Positions 1 through 10,635 are shown, counted from the stretch's first letter. The stretch: DNA of 64,000 nt from a gamma proteobacterium HTCC2207 (GCA_905182855.1 CAJJDA010000002.1:1-64000), one strand, 5' to 3'. Numbers and translations are program-made. Notes: generated by a model not told the origin, from the letters alone.

Positions 1-25
1 AATATAATCGCTTAGGAGAAATATA

Positions 26-799
26 ATGAAAAGTATCGTACCAACTTTTGAAGAGTATCATGATAAATATAAGCATATTTCCATGCGCCGCGAAGATGGC
101 ATACTAGAGCTTACACTGCATACTGATGGCAATAGTTTGATATGGGGCGGTGAGCCGCACCAAGAACTGGGCTACTGTTTCTTAGACGTGGGGGCCGATC
201 GAGAAAATCATGTCATCATCATAACGGGGGCCGGTGATTCATTCTGCGATAAGTATGAAAAAGGTGACCTCCGTGAAATAACCCCTGGGATTTGGGACCA
301 TTTATATTACGATGCAAAACGCCTATTGATGAATTTATTGGATATTGAGGTTCCGATAATTGGTGCGGTCAACGGGCCAGCGATCATTCATGCTGAATTG
401 GCGGTGTTATCGGATATTGTCATCGCAAGTGAGAATGCCACATTTCAAGACGCACCCCATTTTCCTGCGGGGCTCGTTCCTGGCGATGGCGTCCACGTGC
501 TTTGGCCTCAGTTACTCGGTATGAACCGCGGTCGTTATTTCTTGTTGACAGGTCAGGAACTTGACGCGCAAACGGCGCTAAATTTGGGAGTTGTAAGTGA
601 GGTTTTGCCTTCTGATCAGCTCTTAACTCGCGCTTGGGAACTAGCCCGCATGATCACATCGCGCCCAACATTGACGCGTAGATATGCCCGAGTTGCGCTG
701 ACGCATGAGCTCAAGCGTCTTATGCACGATCATTTGGGTTATGGGATCGCTCTGGAAGGTCTTGCTGCTGTCGATCACTGGCCTGTAGATCCAGAATAA
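26..799 (+). CDS. Crotonase/enoyl-CoA hydratase family protein, 6-oxocamphor hydrolase-like
   Basis: 257-aa ORF with RBS aggag upstream; crotonase fold motifs ([39 protein letters not shown]); resembles 6-oxocamphor hydrolase from memory. Confidence 0.85.
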   Translation: MKSIVPTFEEYHDKYKHISMRREDGILELTLHTDGNSLIWGGEPHQELGYCFLDVGADRENHVIIITGAGDSFCDKYEKGDLREITPGIWDHLYYDAKRLLMNLLDIEVPIIGAVNGPAIIHAELAVLSDIVIASENATFQDAPHFPAGLVPGDGVHVLWPQLLGMNRGRYFLLTGQELDAQTALNLGVVSEVLPSDQLLTRAWELARMITSRPTLTRRYARVALTHELKRLMHDHLGYGIALEGLAAVDHWPVDPE

Positions 800-835
800 C
801 GGAACGTTGGCTCACACTTAAAAAAGGAGAACGTT

Positions 836-1855
836 ATGTCTCGCCAAGTAAATTTTGGCCTATGGTACGATCTGCGAAGTCCCGCCGCCTGGCCCATCGA
901 GTTCGAGCGTCTTTATGCTGAGTCGCTCGATCAGATCGTTTGGGCTGAAGATCTGGGCTTCGACTCTGTCTGGCTTACCGAGCATCACTTCCGCGAGGAC
1001 GGTTATTCGCCCTCTCCATTGATCATCGCCGGTGCAATTGCCGCGCGTACCAAAAAGATTCGCGTCGGAACAAATTTGTTACTGTTACCCCTATATGACC
1101 CTGTTCGCTTGGCCGAAGATGCGGCAGCGGTTTCGCTATTGGCTGGGGGGCGCTTTGATCTTGGTGTTGGTGGAGGTTTCGTTGAAAAAGAGTTCAAGAC
1201 CTTTGGCCGCAAACTAAAGAATCGTCCCAGCATACTGGAAGAAGGTATCGAAATTTTACGCCGAGCTTGGACCGGTAAAGCGGTCAATTTTAACGGCAAA
1301 CGATTCAAAGTTGACAATGTAACGATCTCGCCGTCGCCGCAAACTACACCACGGATTCTATTGGGCGGTATAACGGAACCAGCAATCGATCGGGCTGCCC
1401 GTGTAGCGGACGGATTTCTCTCATCGGGTAATATTGGGCATGAGATCTATATTGCATCCCTTGAGAAAGCAGGTAAGAGTCCCCAAGAAGGGCGTATTTA
1501 TGCCGGCTGCTGGGGAATCGTCACCGAAGATCCCGAGGCTGAATTCGAGGCAATTGGACCACACCTACAATACCAAATGAATGAATATATCAGGATGGGT
1601 GCAGACGCGTTCAATAGTACAGAAGAGACGCCTTTATTCGAAACCCCCCGTGATGCGGTTGATAATGGATTCTACGAATTTTGGACACCGGACGAAGCCG
1701 TTACAAAAATTCTCGCTCTTCTCGAAACGTATCCTCAAATTGTTGATTTACATTTCTGGGCACAGTTCCCTGGCGAATCCATAGAATCTGGATCACGTCG
1801 GATCGAACTCCTTGCGACCAAAGTCCTACCTGAGGTCAGAAGCAGACTCGGTTAG
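836..1855 (+). CDS. LLM class flavin-dependent oxidoreductase (luciferase-like monooxygenase)
   Basis: 339 aa; WLTEHHF, RIRVGTNLLLLPLYDPVRLAEDAA and GRFDLGVGGGF motifs; RBS aaggaga. Confidence 0.9.
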   Translation: MSRQVNFGLWYDLRSPAAWPIEFERLYAESLDQIVWAEDLGFDSVWLTEHHFREDGYSPSPLIIAGAIAARTKKIRVGTNLLLLPLYDPVRLAEDAAAVSLLAGGRFDLGVGGGFVEKEFKTFGRKLKNRPSILEEGIEILRRAWTGKAVNFNGKRFKVDNVTISPSPQTTPRILLGGITEPAIDRAARVADGFLSSGNIGHEIYIASLEKAGKSPQEGRIYAGCWGIVTEDPEAEFEAIGPHLQYQMNEYIRMGADAFNSTEETPLFETPRDAVDNGFYEFWTPDEAVTKILALLETYPQIVDLHFWAQFPGESIESGSRRIELLATKVLPEVRSRLG

Positions 1856-1953
1856 GGGCTAAGCAGGCCTCTTGGGAAGCTAAAAGCGCAGCTAACTTGG
1901 CTTAATGTTGGAGTCAAGAATAATACAGTATGCAGGGCAGGGGTGTAGCTATT

Positions 1954-3096
1954 TTACTGACTGTCGTAGACGAACTTTTCGCGTAATCCCCGCTCTTCCA
2001 GCAGAGGCAATACGTTTTCGGCAAAGTAGGGGAATTCCGCCGCGTAGTCCACGAAGGCGAGTGTCGTGCCGGCAATCCCGGTAGCACTTAACTGTTCCAG
2101 TAGATCGGCAATATGTACAGGCGTGCCTACCAGTGGGAAGCCACCATGCCCTGCGGCAAATCGATCACGAAACATGCCAAGTGCCTCGGGTGTAAATGAC
2201 TGAGCATGCATACCTTGTAGCTTCATTAAATAGTCAACCGCCTCCCAATCGGCATTCTGATTAGCATAGTGATCGAGATAATCTTCAGCTTCTTTCATGG
2301 TGGGGCGACAGACTACGGTGCAAAAAGTAAACACACCGACCTCTCGATTATTGCCCGCTGCCGCTATTGATATCTCCGCTGCTGTGGCCTTGGCCTGATC
2401 AAAATCAAATACCGGCGTAAACAGATAGTCTGCATTGCGCATGGCAAATTCTCGGCCCTCTTTGGACGCTGCTGCATTCAGAATAGGTACGCTCGACTGA
2501 ACAGGCTTAGGGTTTCCGTAAACTCCTGTGCCCTGAAAGTAAGTGCCTTCCCAATCAAAAGGAGTGTCGGATGACCATATCTTTTGTACGTAATCAAACC
2601 ATTCCTGTGCGCGGGTATAGCGCTCACCATGATTACTGGGCAGATCGACACCAAAAGCGTCGTACTCGGGTTTATTCCAGCCTGCCACCACGTTCAATCC
2701 GAGTCGCCCCGAACTTAATTGATCTATGCTGGCTAATTGCTTGGCGCTGACAATAGGATGATTGAATGCGGTGTGAACCGTTGCAAATATTTGGATATAC
2801 TTTGTTGCGGCCATCAATCCCGCGGCCCAGGTTATCGGTTCGAGTACGCCACCATGGAAATCTGTCTCGCCGCCATAGCCGATCCATCGGGCAATTGGCA
2901 GCATAAACTCTATACCAGCAGCATCGCACATTTTGACCAAATTGAGATTGTTTTCCCAAGAGTTTTCCCACCGCTCTTCAACTTTAGTGACGGCCATACC
3001 GCTAGAACAGTTGGATGAGAAAATACCCAGTTTAAGTCGATTACTACTATTTAACCGGTTTGATGACGGCATGACTGTGGCTCCTTTTTTTGACAA
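1954..3096 (-). CDS. LLM class flavin-dependent oxidoreductase (SsuD/RutA/SfnG-like group)
   Basis: 380 aa; HPIVSAKQLASIDQLSSGRLGLNVVAGWN is typical of this FMNH2-dependent monooxygenase group. Confidence 0.88.
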   Translation of the reverse strand: MSKKGATVMPSSNRLNSSNRLKLGIFSSNCSSGMAVTKVEERWENSWENNLNLVKMCDAAGIEFMLPIARWIGYGGETDFHGGVLEPITWAAGLMAATKYIQIFATVHTAFNHPIVSAKQLASIDQLSSGRLGLNVVAGWNKPEYDAFGVDLPSNHGERYTRAQEWFDYVQKIWSSDTPFDWEGTYFQGTGVYGNPKPVQSSVPILNAAASKEGREFAMRNADYLFTPVFDFDQAKATAAEISIAAAGNNREVGVFTFCTVVCRPTMKEAEDYLDHYANQNADWEAVDYLMKLQGMHAQSFTPEALGMFRDRFAAGHGGFPLVGTPVHIADLLEQLSATGIAGTTLAFVDYAAEFPYFAENVLPLLEERGLREKFVYDSQ

Positions 3097-3393
3097 AAAA
3101 CAACTTCAGGCCAGTCTAAATATCCCTAGCAAGGGGCTGGAATAGTTGTTACGGGAGAATCTAATTCCAACAAAATTACTTTAAGCCTAAACTAATGTCA
3201 AATTTTATTTGCTGAAGCGGTCTAACACTCTCCACTGGATAGCTCAGGAAACATATACCCCCACTGGAGCTAATAAAAGCTTCTCCATAGGAACCGTATC
3301 CTCTAGACTATTTATGGAATCCATGGGTAGTTTATTGAGCATTAGGCCTATTGTTTCTTTTAAGGAACCGGAGGCTTAGGCTGTCGAGGAAAT

Positions 3394-3753
3394 ATGTCAA
3401 AAAAAATTAATGATCTAATTAATTTCGCAGATAGCGGAGCTAAAGTTGAACGCTATCCAACCGAAACTGATCGCCTGGTGCAAGGTATGCCCGAACAAAA
3501 TAACACTTTGCACTTCGCCGTTGACGAAAAGTTTTTCGCTGGCGAATGGGGTGCCGAGGTGGGGTGCTGGAAAATCAGCTATACGGAGAATGAATATTTC
3601 CACATCTTAAGTGGTAAATCGATTTTACGTGATATTGACGGCAATGAGTTAACCGTGGTTACCGGAGATAAAATTTGTATACCCGCTGGCTTTGAAGGTG
3701 AATGGGAAGTTGTAGAGCCTACTCAAAAGATATATGTCATCTATGAAAACTAA
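3394..3753 (+). CDS. Cupin domain-containing protein
   Basis: 119 aa; GCWKISYTENEYFHILSGKSILRDIDGNELTVVTGDKICIPAGFEGEWEV cupin pattern. Confidence 0.85.
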   Translation: MSKKINDLINFADSGAKVERYPTETDRLVQGMPEQNNTLHFAVDEKFFAGEWGAEVGCWKISYTENEYFHILSGKSILRDIDGNELTVVTGDKICIPAGFEGEWEVVEPTQKIYVIYEN

Positions 3754-3813
3754 TAAACTGCAGTGCAGTGTGTAGGAGAATGTCCGGAATACTATCTAAG
3801 TCATTGATTCTTA

Positions 3814-3890
3814 TGGTAGCTACGGGTGGACTTGAACCACCGACCCCAGCATTATGAATGCTGTGCTCTAACCAGCTGAGCTACGTAGCC
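3814..3890 (-). tRNA. tRNA-Met (CAT)
   Basis: 77-nt cloverleaf read on minus strand: GGCTACGTAGCTCAGCTGGTTAGAGCACAGCATTCATAATGCTGGGGTCGGTGGTTCAAGTCCACCCGTAGCTACCA; anticodon CAT; CCA encoded. Confidence 0.95.
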
Positions 3891-4069
3891 ATAAATTGTT
3901 GCAGGCCCTATCAATTGATCTGCTGACTGAATCAATAGGGGGGCGCATTTTCGCCAGACAGAGCGCCGTTGTCAAGAACTTCGAGGGTAGTTCCTGCCAT
4001 GGTAACTCCATGAGGATTAATGATCTATGCGCTATCAAATTCTTATTGATCACATTTCAGTGCTACGCG

Positions 4070-5266
4070 CTATTGCCCTCTGTACTGGACGCGATAAATA
4101 CGTCCAGCTAAGTCGTCGGTAATATAAAAACGTCCCTGCTGGTCCTGTGTAATGCCGACAGGTCTGCCGACAATGCCGTCATCAGCTAAAAACCCGGTGA
4201 CGAAGTCGCGACTTTGGATCTGTCCCTGCTCGTCCCAATGCAGTGAGACGACTTTGTAGCCGTCTAGTGTCGAACGATTCCAGGAGCCGTGCAAGGCCAC
4301 CAGCGCGGTGCGCTTAAACGCTTCAGGCAGACTGGAGTGTTCGGCAACAAAGTGAATGCCCAGTGGCGCGTTGTGCGGGCGGAATTTGTAGACTGGAGGA
4401 ATGGCGATGGCGGCTAATTCTGGGCGGCTGTTACCGAATTCAGGGTCTGGGATATTGTCAGAATGATAGTAGGGCCAGCCGTAAAAGCCGCCCTCAACCA
4501 CGAGATTAAGTTCGTCCGGTGGATAGTTATCGCCTAGCAGATCTCGGGCATTGACCGTGGCATAGAGCTCCTGTGACCAGGGCGTCCAGTCAAAGCCAAC
4601 AGAATTGCGCAGGCCTGTGGCAAATATTTCAAGATTGGTGCCGTCGAGCTCAGACCTGAGCATGGCGGCATATTGGGGGTCATCTGGCTCGCACACATTG
4701 CAAGGTGAGCCCACGTTAACATGCAGCTTACGATCCGGTGAGATGCCTATTGCTTTGGCTGTGTGTATGATGCCGTAGGGCAGCCCCTTGAGAACGGGTT
4801 TAACCTCGCCTGTCAGAGTTGCTGTGGTGCTATCAAAAGCCACTTTGCTGACACTGCCATTCTCACTGAAGTACAGCCAACTCCCGTCTAAGATAAGGCC
4901 CTGAGGTTGTTCTAGGCCACTCAGCAACTGCCGGCGCGTCTCTAACATGCCATCGCCATCTTTGTCTTGCAGCAGCTGTATCTGGCCTGTGTCGGGGCGG
5001 CTAACAATTAGGTCATTGTTGTCTGTGACGACAGCAAAGCGAACATAGCCGAGATCTGTCGCGATCAACTCGAGTTGAAAGCCATCGGCGGTGGTCAGCG
5101 TTGATTCGTTGGCCTCAATCTCAGAGGCATTAAGCCCGGCAATAGTGCTGACCATTAGCCAAAAGCCGCTGAGTCCTCCGGGAACGGTAAGCGCCAGATA
5201 ACTGCTTGTCCCAAGGATGAGGGCTGCAACTAGAGCGGAAATAGTGAGTGCGATTTTTTTGAACAA
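4070..5266 (-). CDS. PQQ-dependent sugar dehydrogenase / sorbosone dehydrogenase family protein
   Basis: 398 aa with N-terminal TM; beta-propeller motifs (LYFSENGSVSKV, GLRNSVGFDWTP, GSWNRSTLDGYKVV). Confidence 0.85.
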   Translation of the reverse strand: MFKKIALTISALVAALILGTSSYLALTVPGGLSGFWLMVSTIAGLNASEIEANESTLTTADGFQLELIATDLGYVRFAVVTDNNDLIVSRPDTGQIQLLQDKDGDGMLETRRQLLSGLEQPQGLILDGSWLYFSENGSVSKVAFDSTTATLTGEVKPVLKGLPYGIIHTAKAIGISPDRKLHVNVGSPCNVCEPDDPQYAAMLRSELDGTNLEIFATGLRNSVGFDWTPWSQELYATVNARDLLGDNYPPDELNLVVEGGFYGWPYYHSDNIPDPEFGNSRPELAAIAIPPVYKFRPHNAPLGIHFVAEHSSLPEAFKRTALVALHGSWNRSTLDGYKVVSLHWDEQGQIQSRDFVTGFLADDGIVGRPVGITQDQQGRFYITDDLAGRIYRVQYRGQ

Positions 5267-5301
5267 GGCTTGTACCCATGATCCTCAGAATAACGTTTAG
5301 T

Positions 5302-6216
5302 TTAGCTTACTTTCTTGGCGATGGCCGTTGTTATTGATCCTGCCACTAGCATTGCGGCACCGACGAGGGAAATAATACCAAGAGGTTCCGGGCTAACACC
5401 CGCGATGGGCACTAATTGAACAATAGTGACGGTCACTAGTGGACCAAGCGCAATGATGGCACTCACTCGCGAGGCCTCTAAGTGGACCATCGCTTCGGCA
5501 AAGGCACCGTAGGCAACCAGGGTGTTGAGTCCGCAAAAAGCGAGTAGTCCCCACTGGAGATTACTTAGTTGGTCGATGGTCGAGAAATCACAAAAAGGTA
5601 AAAAGGAGAGCGTACCGATCCAGTAAATCACCATCATGCATTCTTCTGAGCTAAATTCTTGTAGCAAAAATTTCTGCATGATTGCATAACCGGCCCATGA
5701 GAAGGCGGCGCCAACAACCAACAGCATTCCTATGCCATAATCATTAAACGACAGAAATAGGTCGCCTAGACGGTGATGGAAAAACACCAATAAGCCAGAC
5801 ACGAAGACTAAAAATCCAAGCCATTGGATCCTGGAGAAGGGTTCTCTAAATATCCATAGACCAGCCAGTAAGAGCAGCATGGGTGCGAGCTGAATAATAA
5901 CCTGTGCGGCTTCGACGCTGGTCTTATCCAGTCCAAAAATATAAAACCCATAGTTGGCTGATAACAAAAGTCCTGCAGCAATAAGCCATAGAGCAAACTT
6001 GGGCTTGCGTGCTTTGTGGGCATTGGGCAGTCTATTGCGAGCCAGCAGATAGGGGGTGATTAATAGGGCAGACAAAAAGAAGCGGAAAAACGATGTTGTC
6101 ACCGGGTCCAGTGTTACCAATATCCCTTTAAGCGCTATTGGCAGCACTGCCCACATGAGTATCGTTAATAGGGCAAGTAATATGCCCAGTTTCCAGCGTC
6201 CACTTAGGGTGCTCAA
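5302..6216 (-). CDS. EamA/DMT family transporter
   Basis: 304 aa, about 10 hydrophobic segments, duplicated EamA pattern. Confidence 0.88.
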   Translation of the reverse strand: MSTLSGRWKLGILLALLTILMWAVLPIALKGILVTLDPVTTSFFRFFLSALLITPYLLARNRLPNAHKARKPKFALWLIAAGLLLSANYGFYIFGLDKTSVEAAQVIIQLAPMLLLLAGLWIFREPFSRIQWLGFLVFVSGLLVFFHHRLGDLFLSFNDYGIGMLLVVGAAFSWAGYAIMQKFLLQEFSSEECMMVIYWIGTLSFLPFCDFSTIDQLSNLQWGLLAFCGLNTLVAYGAFAEAMVHLEASRVSAIIALGPLVTVTIVQLVPIAGVSPEPLGIISLVGAAMLVAGSITTAIAKKVS

Positions 6217-6222
6217 GAGGGC

Positions 6223-7314
6223 TTAGACATTAAACCGGAAGTGGATTATGTCACCGTCTTTTACGATATATTCTTTTCCCTCTAGACGCCATTTGCCAGC
6301 GTCTTTTGCACCCTGCTCGCCGTTACCTGCAATGTAATCGTCATAGCCAATAATTTCAGCGCGAATAAAACCTTTCTCAAAATCAGTGTGAATTTTACCC
6401 GCTGCATTAGGCGCGGTTGCGCCCACAGGGATTGTCCAGGCGCGCACTTCTTTAACCCCCGCGGTGAAGTAGGTCTGTAAGCCCAACAGGTTATAGCCAG
6501 CACGGATAACACGATTAAGGCCAGGCTCTTGCATTCCCATATCCGTAAGAAATTCAAGAATTTCATCCGCTTCAAGTTCGCTGATTTCTGCTTCTAATTT
6601 GTTACATATGGGAACCACCACTGATCCCTCGGCAGCCGCAATTGCCATAACCTGATCCAGATAGGGATTGTTTGCAAATCCCTCTTCATCGACATTGGCG
6701 ATATACATGGTTGGCTTTAGTGTCAGTAAACTTAGAGGTTTCAAAAGGTCCAGCTCATCGTCAGTCAGGGCAAAGGACCTTAGTGGCTTAGCTTCGTTGA
6801 GGTGGGGCAGTATTTTTTCCGCCAAAGCGGTGAGCTCTACAGCGTCTTGGTCTTTACCCTTGGCAGCCTTAGCGACCCGCAATAGGGCTTTTTCAACGCT
6901 TTCAAGATCGGCTAATGCCAGTTCGGTATTGATCACATCAATGTCGTCGGCGGGGCTAATTTTACCCTCAACATGGATAACATTCTCGTCCTCAAAACAA
7001 CGAACAACATGGGCGATAGCATCAGTTTCACGAATATTAGCGAGAAATTTATTGCCCAGACCTTCGCCTTTAGAGGCCCCGGCAACCAGTCCGGCAATGT
7101 CGACAAACTCCATCGCGGTCGGGACTATACGCTCAGGTTTGACAATAGCTGAAATGTTGTCTTGGCGAGGATCTGGAATTGGCACGATGCCGGTATTAGG
7201 CTCAATGGTACAGAAGGGGAAGTTCTCGGCACTGATCCCCGCCTTGGTCAGCGCATTGAATAGGGTTGATTTGCCAACATTAGGCAGGCCGACGATTGCG
7301 CAGTTAAAACCCAT
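6223..7314 (-). CDS. ychF: Redox-regulated ATPase YchF
   Basis: 363 aa; [43 protein letters not shown] domain at C-terminus. Confidence 0.98.
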   Translation of the reverse strand: MGFNCAIVGLPNVGKSTLFNALTKAGISAENFPFCTIEPNTGIVPIPDPRQDNISAIVKPERIVPTAMEFVDIAGLVAGASKGEGLGNKFLANIRETDAIAHVVRCFEDENVIHVEGKISPADDIDVINTELALADLESVEKALLRVAKAAKGKDQDAVELTALAEKILPHLNEAKPLRSFALTDDELDLLKPLSLLTLKPTMYIANVDEEGFANNPYLDQVMAIAAAEGSVVVPICNKLEAEISELEADEILEFLTDMGMQEPGLNRVIRAGYNLLGLQTYFTAGVKEVRAWTIPVGATAPNAAGKIHTDFEKGFIRAEIIGYDDYIAGNGEQGAKDAGKWRLEGKEYIVKDGDIIHFRFNV

Positions 7315-7352
7315 TTTAAAATCCTTGTGCTAGTACTCTAGCGGTTGTAAAA

Positions 7353-7934
7353 CTAGTTGGAGTGCAGTGCCATCATCGCTTTTTCCCATTGCCCATCTAC
7401 GGCCAAGTCAAGGTGTTGCAGGGCGTCATCTATACTGTTTGCAATCAACTGGAAATCGTTGGGTGATGCTTTTTTAAGTACATAGTCGGTAACCAGATTT
7501 GCCTGCCCAGGATGACCAATACCTATCCGGATGCGGGCGAAGTCTCTACTATTACCTAAGCTTTGAATGGTGTCGCGCAGGCCGTTATGACCCCCGTGCC
7601 CGCCGCCTTTTTTGAATCGTGTAACACCGGGCGGCAGATCCAATTCGTCATGGGCCACCAATATACTTTGCGGCGCAATCTGATAAAACTTGCTAAGTGC
7701 GCCTATGGCTTTGCCGCTGAGATTCATAAAAGTGCTGGGTATTAGCAGACGTACGTCTCTACTGCCTATAGTGATCCTTGCGGTTTCACCAAAGAACTTG
7801 CTCTCGAATTTTAGTTCTGTATGCAGAGACTTTGCTAACGCCAAAACCAGATCAGCCCCAGCATTATGACGCGTCCGCTCGTAGTTAGGGCCGGGATTTC
7901 CCAGCCCTACGATTAGCTCAACGGGCGTGTCCAA
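7353..7934 (-). CDS. pth: Aminoacyl-tRNA hydrolase
   Basis: 193 aa; LIVGLGNPGPNYERTRHNAG, HDELDLPPG, GGGHGGHNGLRD. Confidence 0.98.
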   Translation of the reverse strand: MDTPVELIVGLGNPGPNYERTRHNAGADLVLALAKSLHTELKFESKFFGETARITIGSRDVRLLIPSTFMNLSGKAIGALSKFYQIAPQSILVAHDELDLPPGVTRFKKGGGHGGHNGLRDTIQSLGNSRDFARIRIGIGHPGQANLVTDYVLKKASPNDFQLIANSIDDALQHLDLAVDGQWEKAMMALHSN

Positions 7935-7966
7935 TGTCAGGGGCTTTTAGAGGGCAGGGTTGAAGA

Positions 7967-8632
7967 TTACTCTTCGCCTGCTTCCTCGGTTGGTTCAGCA
8001 TCTGCAGCTTCATCGGTTTCTTCGCTGACTGATGCGCCTTTCGCCTTGTTCACTGCGGCAACCGGCAGATCATGGTCATCGCCATGGCTTAGAGCAACAC
8101 TCTCAACACCCTTGGGCAGTTGAATATCGGAGATATGCACAACCTGACCCAAAGCAACCTCAGCCATATCTATTTCAAGATACTCAGGCAGATCCGATGG
8201 TAAACAGGAGATTTCTAAGTCAGCCATGCTGTGTGTGATAACGCCACCTTCGACCTTAACGCCGACACAGAGTTCTTCGTTAGTAAAGTGTAACGGCACT
8301 CTAGTCGTCAGCTTAGTGTTCTTGTTAACACGCAAAAAATCCAAATGCATAATGAGATTTTTTGCCGGGTGACGCTGCATATCTTTAAGGATTACGTCCT
8401 CTGATTTGCCATCGATCTCAAGACTAATAATATGCGAATAAAACGCTTCGTTTTCCAAAGATTTCATAACGTCTTTATGGATTAGCTTGATTTGTGATGG
8501 GTCTTTCTTGCCACCGTAAACAATAGCAGGTACCTCACCAGCCAGACGACGCAGGCGGCGGCTCGCACCTTTCCCTGTATCTTCACGACCTGTTGCTTGT
8601 AACGTAAAATCAGTAGACATAATAGTCTCCAA
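7967..8632 (-). CDS. rplY: 50S ribosomal protein L25/general stress protein Ctc
   Basis: 221 aa; RLRRLAGEVPAIVYGG; between pth and prs. Confidence 0.95.
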   Translation of the reverse strand: METIMSTDFTLQATGREDTGKGASRRLRRLAGEVPAIVYGGKKDPSQIKLIHKDVMKSLENEAFYSHIISLEIDGKSEDVILKDMQRHPAKNLIMHLDFLRVNKNTKLTTRVPLHFTNEELCVGVKVEGGVITHSMADLEISCLPSDLPEYLEIDMAEVALGQVVHISDIQLPKGVESVALSHGDDHDLPVAAVNKAKGASVSEETDEAADAEPTEEAGEE

Positions 8633-8725
8633 AGTTATGCCAAAACTAGCCGCGACCAGACTAGTAATGGAGTTTTAATGCCCCCAAACGAGGCGTTTTT
8701 ACAGTGATTGTCCCCTAGCTAAGCG

Positions 8726-9688
8726 CTAGTCAAACATGGCACTGATGGATTCTTCATTGCTAATGCGACGAACCGACTCGCCGAGTAGTTTGCCGAGTTG
8801 CAAGGTGCGGATTCTTTTGCACTTCTTGGCTTCATCACTGAGTAGGATGCTGTTGGTAACAACCAGCTCATCTAGGTGTGATTTATTAATATTTTCAATG
8901 GCTCCGCCAGAGAGCACGGCGTGGGTAGAGTACGCGACAACCTTCAACGCACCATTTTTCTTTAGCGCTTCAGCGGCCTTACATAAAGTGCCTGCCGTAT
9001 CGACGATATCATCAACCAGAACACAGGTGCGGCCTTCAACTTCACCAATGATGTTCATGACTTCACTTTGGTTGGATGAGGGACGGCGTTTATCAATAAT
9101 GGCCAGATCACAGCCCAGCTGTTTTGCCACGGCTCGAGCGCGCACGACGCCGCCAACGTCTGGTGAAACCACCAATAGGTTCTTATAGTTTTGACGCTCA
9201 ATATCATCCAGCAACACTGGCGCGCCATAGACGTTATCAACCGTACAGTTGAAAAAGCCCTGAATTTGTTCTGCATGGAGGTCAACAGTGAGTACTCGGT
9301 CAACGCCCGCATTGGAGAGCATGTCGGCAACCACTTTAGCGCTAATAGGGACGCGCGCAGAGCGCACGCGTCGATCTTGGCGAGCATAACCAAAGTAGGG
9401 AACAACCGCGGTGATACGCGCGGCAGATGCGCGGCGTAATGCATCGATCATCAATACCAGTTCCATTAAATTTCGATTAGTGGGTGCGGAGGTCGGTTGG
9501 ACGACAAAAACATCGTGACCGCGGACATTCTCGCGAATCTCGATATTAATTTCACCATCTGAAAACAAAGAGACTAGAGCATCACCGAGCGGAATCCCGA
9601 GTGTCCTTGCGATCTCATTGCCAAGTTCTGGGTTTGCATTCCCAGTGAAGACCATTAATCTTGCCACGTCATTTTTCCCGGTATTCAT
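8726..9688 (-). CDS. prs: Ribose-phosphate pyrophosphokinase
   Basis: 320 aa; [43 protein letters not shown]. Confidence 0.98.
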   Translation of the reverse strand: MNTGKNDVARLMVFTGNANPELGNEIARTLGIPLGDALVSLFSDGEINIEIRENVRGHDVFVVQPTSAPTNRNLMELVLMIDALRRASAARITAVVPYFGYARQDRRVRSARVPISAKVVADMLSNAGVDRVLTVDLHAEQIQGFFNCTVDNVYGAPVLLDDIERQNYKNLLVVSPDVGGVVRARAVAKQLGCDLAIIDKRRPSSNQSEVMNIIGEVEGRTCVLVDDIVDTAGTLCKAAEALKKNGALKVVAYSTHAVLSGGAIENINKSHLDELVVTNSILLSDEAKKCKRIRTLQLGKLLGESVRRISNEESISAMFD

Positions 9689-9698
9689 AATAAAGATA

Positions 9699-9773
9699 TG
9701 GCTGGGGCGGGAGGATTCGAACCTCCGGTGCCGGGATCAAAACCCGGTGCCTTAACCACTTGGCCACGCCCCA
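9699..9773 (-). tRNA. tRNA-Gln (TTG)
   Basis: 75-nt cloverleaf on minus strand: TGGGGCGTGGCCAAGTGGTTAAGGCACCGGGTTTTGATCCCGGCACCGGAGGTTCGAATCCTCCCGCCCCAGCCA; anticodon TTG; CCA encoded. Confidence 0.96.
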
Positions 9774-10618
9774 GTAAAAAGTTTTCCGAATTGCCGATGC
9801 AATGAGGAGCGATTTGCGCCTCGCGCTACGAACGCATTCCAGTGTTTTGGTACCTTATCGAGCGCCTGTTGGGCCTCAGTTTGGTCTTCAAAGCAGCAAA
9901 ATACACTAGCACCGGTTCCAGTCATCAGCGGGCTGTTGTAATCTTTAAGCCAATCTAGCGCCTGCTTAACCGCTGGATAGAGCTTTTCAACTACAGACTG
10001 ACAGTCGTTCCTGTACTGTACCCCTGAGAGGGCGCGTATTTTGATCGGTGAGGAGTTCCTTGTCAATTGAGGATTGGAAAATATTTCGCCTGTTGCTACT
10101 TGGCATTCCGGTGTGATGACTAAATACCATTGTTCTGGTAACGTCATAGGCGTCAGAAGCTCGCCAATCCCTTCGGCAAAGGCGCTGTTTCCCTGCACAA
10201 AAACGGGGACATCAGCGCCCAAAATACAGCCAGCCTCAGCGAGAGAATTCAACGATAGGCCGCATTCCCACAGCCTATTGAGCCCAATAAGGGTTGTGGC
10301 AGCATTGCTGCTGCCGCCGCCTAGACCCGCGCCCATGGGCAGGACTTTGTCCAGCACAATATCGCAACCTTGGGTACAGCCAGTTTTTTCTTGTAACAGC
10401 CGCGCTGCGCGAATAATTAAGTTATCGTCGGGCAAAACATTGGCGATTTGGGGACTGAGGGTGATTTTGCCGCTGCTATTTGTTTTAAATGTCAGGGTAT
10501 CGCCAAAATCTAACAGCTGAAATAGCGTTTGCAGGTTGTGGTAGCCGTCATCTCGACGACCGGTAATATGTAAAAACAGATTTAGCTTTGCCGGTGATGG
10601 CAGTGTGGCTGAGGGCAT
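9752..10618 (-). CDS. ispE: 4-(cytidine 5'-diphospho)-2-C-methyl-D-erythritol kinase
   Basis: 288 aa; SPAKLNLFLHITGRRDDGYHNLQTLFQ, GAGLGGGSSNAATTL; stop codon lies in the D-loop of the downstream tRNA-Gln. Confidence 0.97.
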   Translation of the reverse strand: MPSATLPSPAKLNLFLHITGRRDDGYHNLQTLFQLLDFGDTLTFKTNSSGKITLSPQIANVLPDDNLIIRAARLLQEKTGCTQGCDIVLDKVLPMGAGLGGGSSNAATTLIGLNRLWECGLSLNSLAEAGCILGADVPVFVQGNSAFAEGIGELLTPMTLPEQWYLVITPECQVATGEIFSNPQLTRNSSPIKIRALSGVQYRNDCQSVVEKLYPAVKQALDWLKDYNSPLMTGTGASVFCCFEDQTEAQQALDKVPKHWNAFVARGANRSSLHRQFGKLFTGAWPSG

Positions 10619-10635
10619 GATGTCTAAGCTGCTCG

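Noticed and set aside
6668-7333. 221-aa plus-strand ORF
   Set aside because: Antisense to intact ychF; low-complexity Ser/Ala-rich product, typical shadow ORF of a conserved gene.
8736-9188. 150-aa plus-strand ORF
   Set aside because: Antisense to prs; low-complexity Ser/Thr-rich shadow ORF.
10074-10520. 148-aa plus-strand ORF
   Set aside because: Antisense shadow of ispE.
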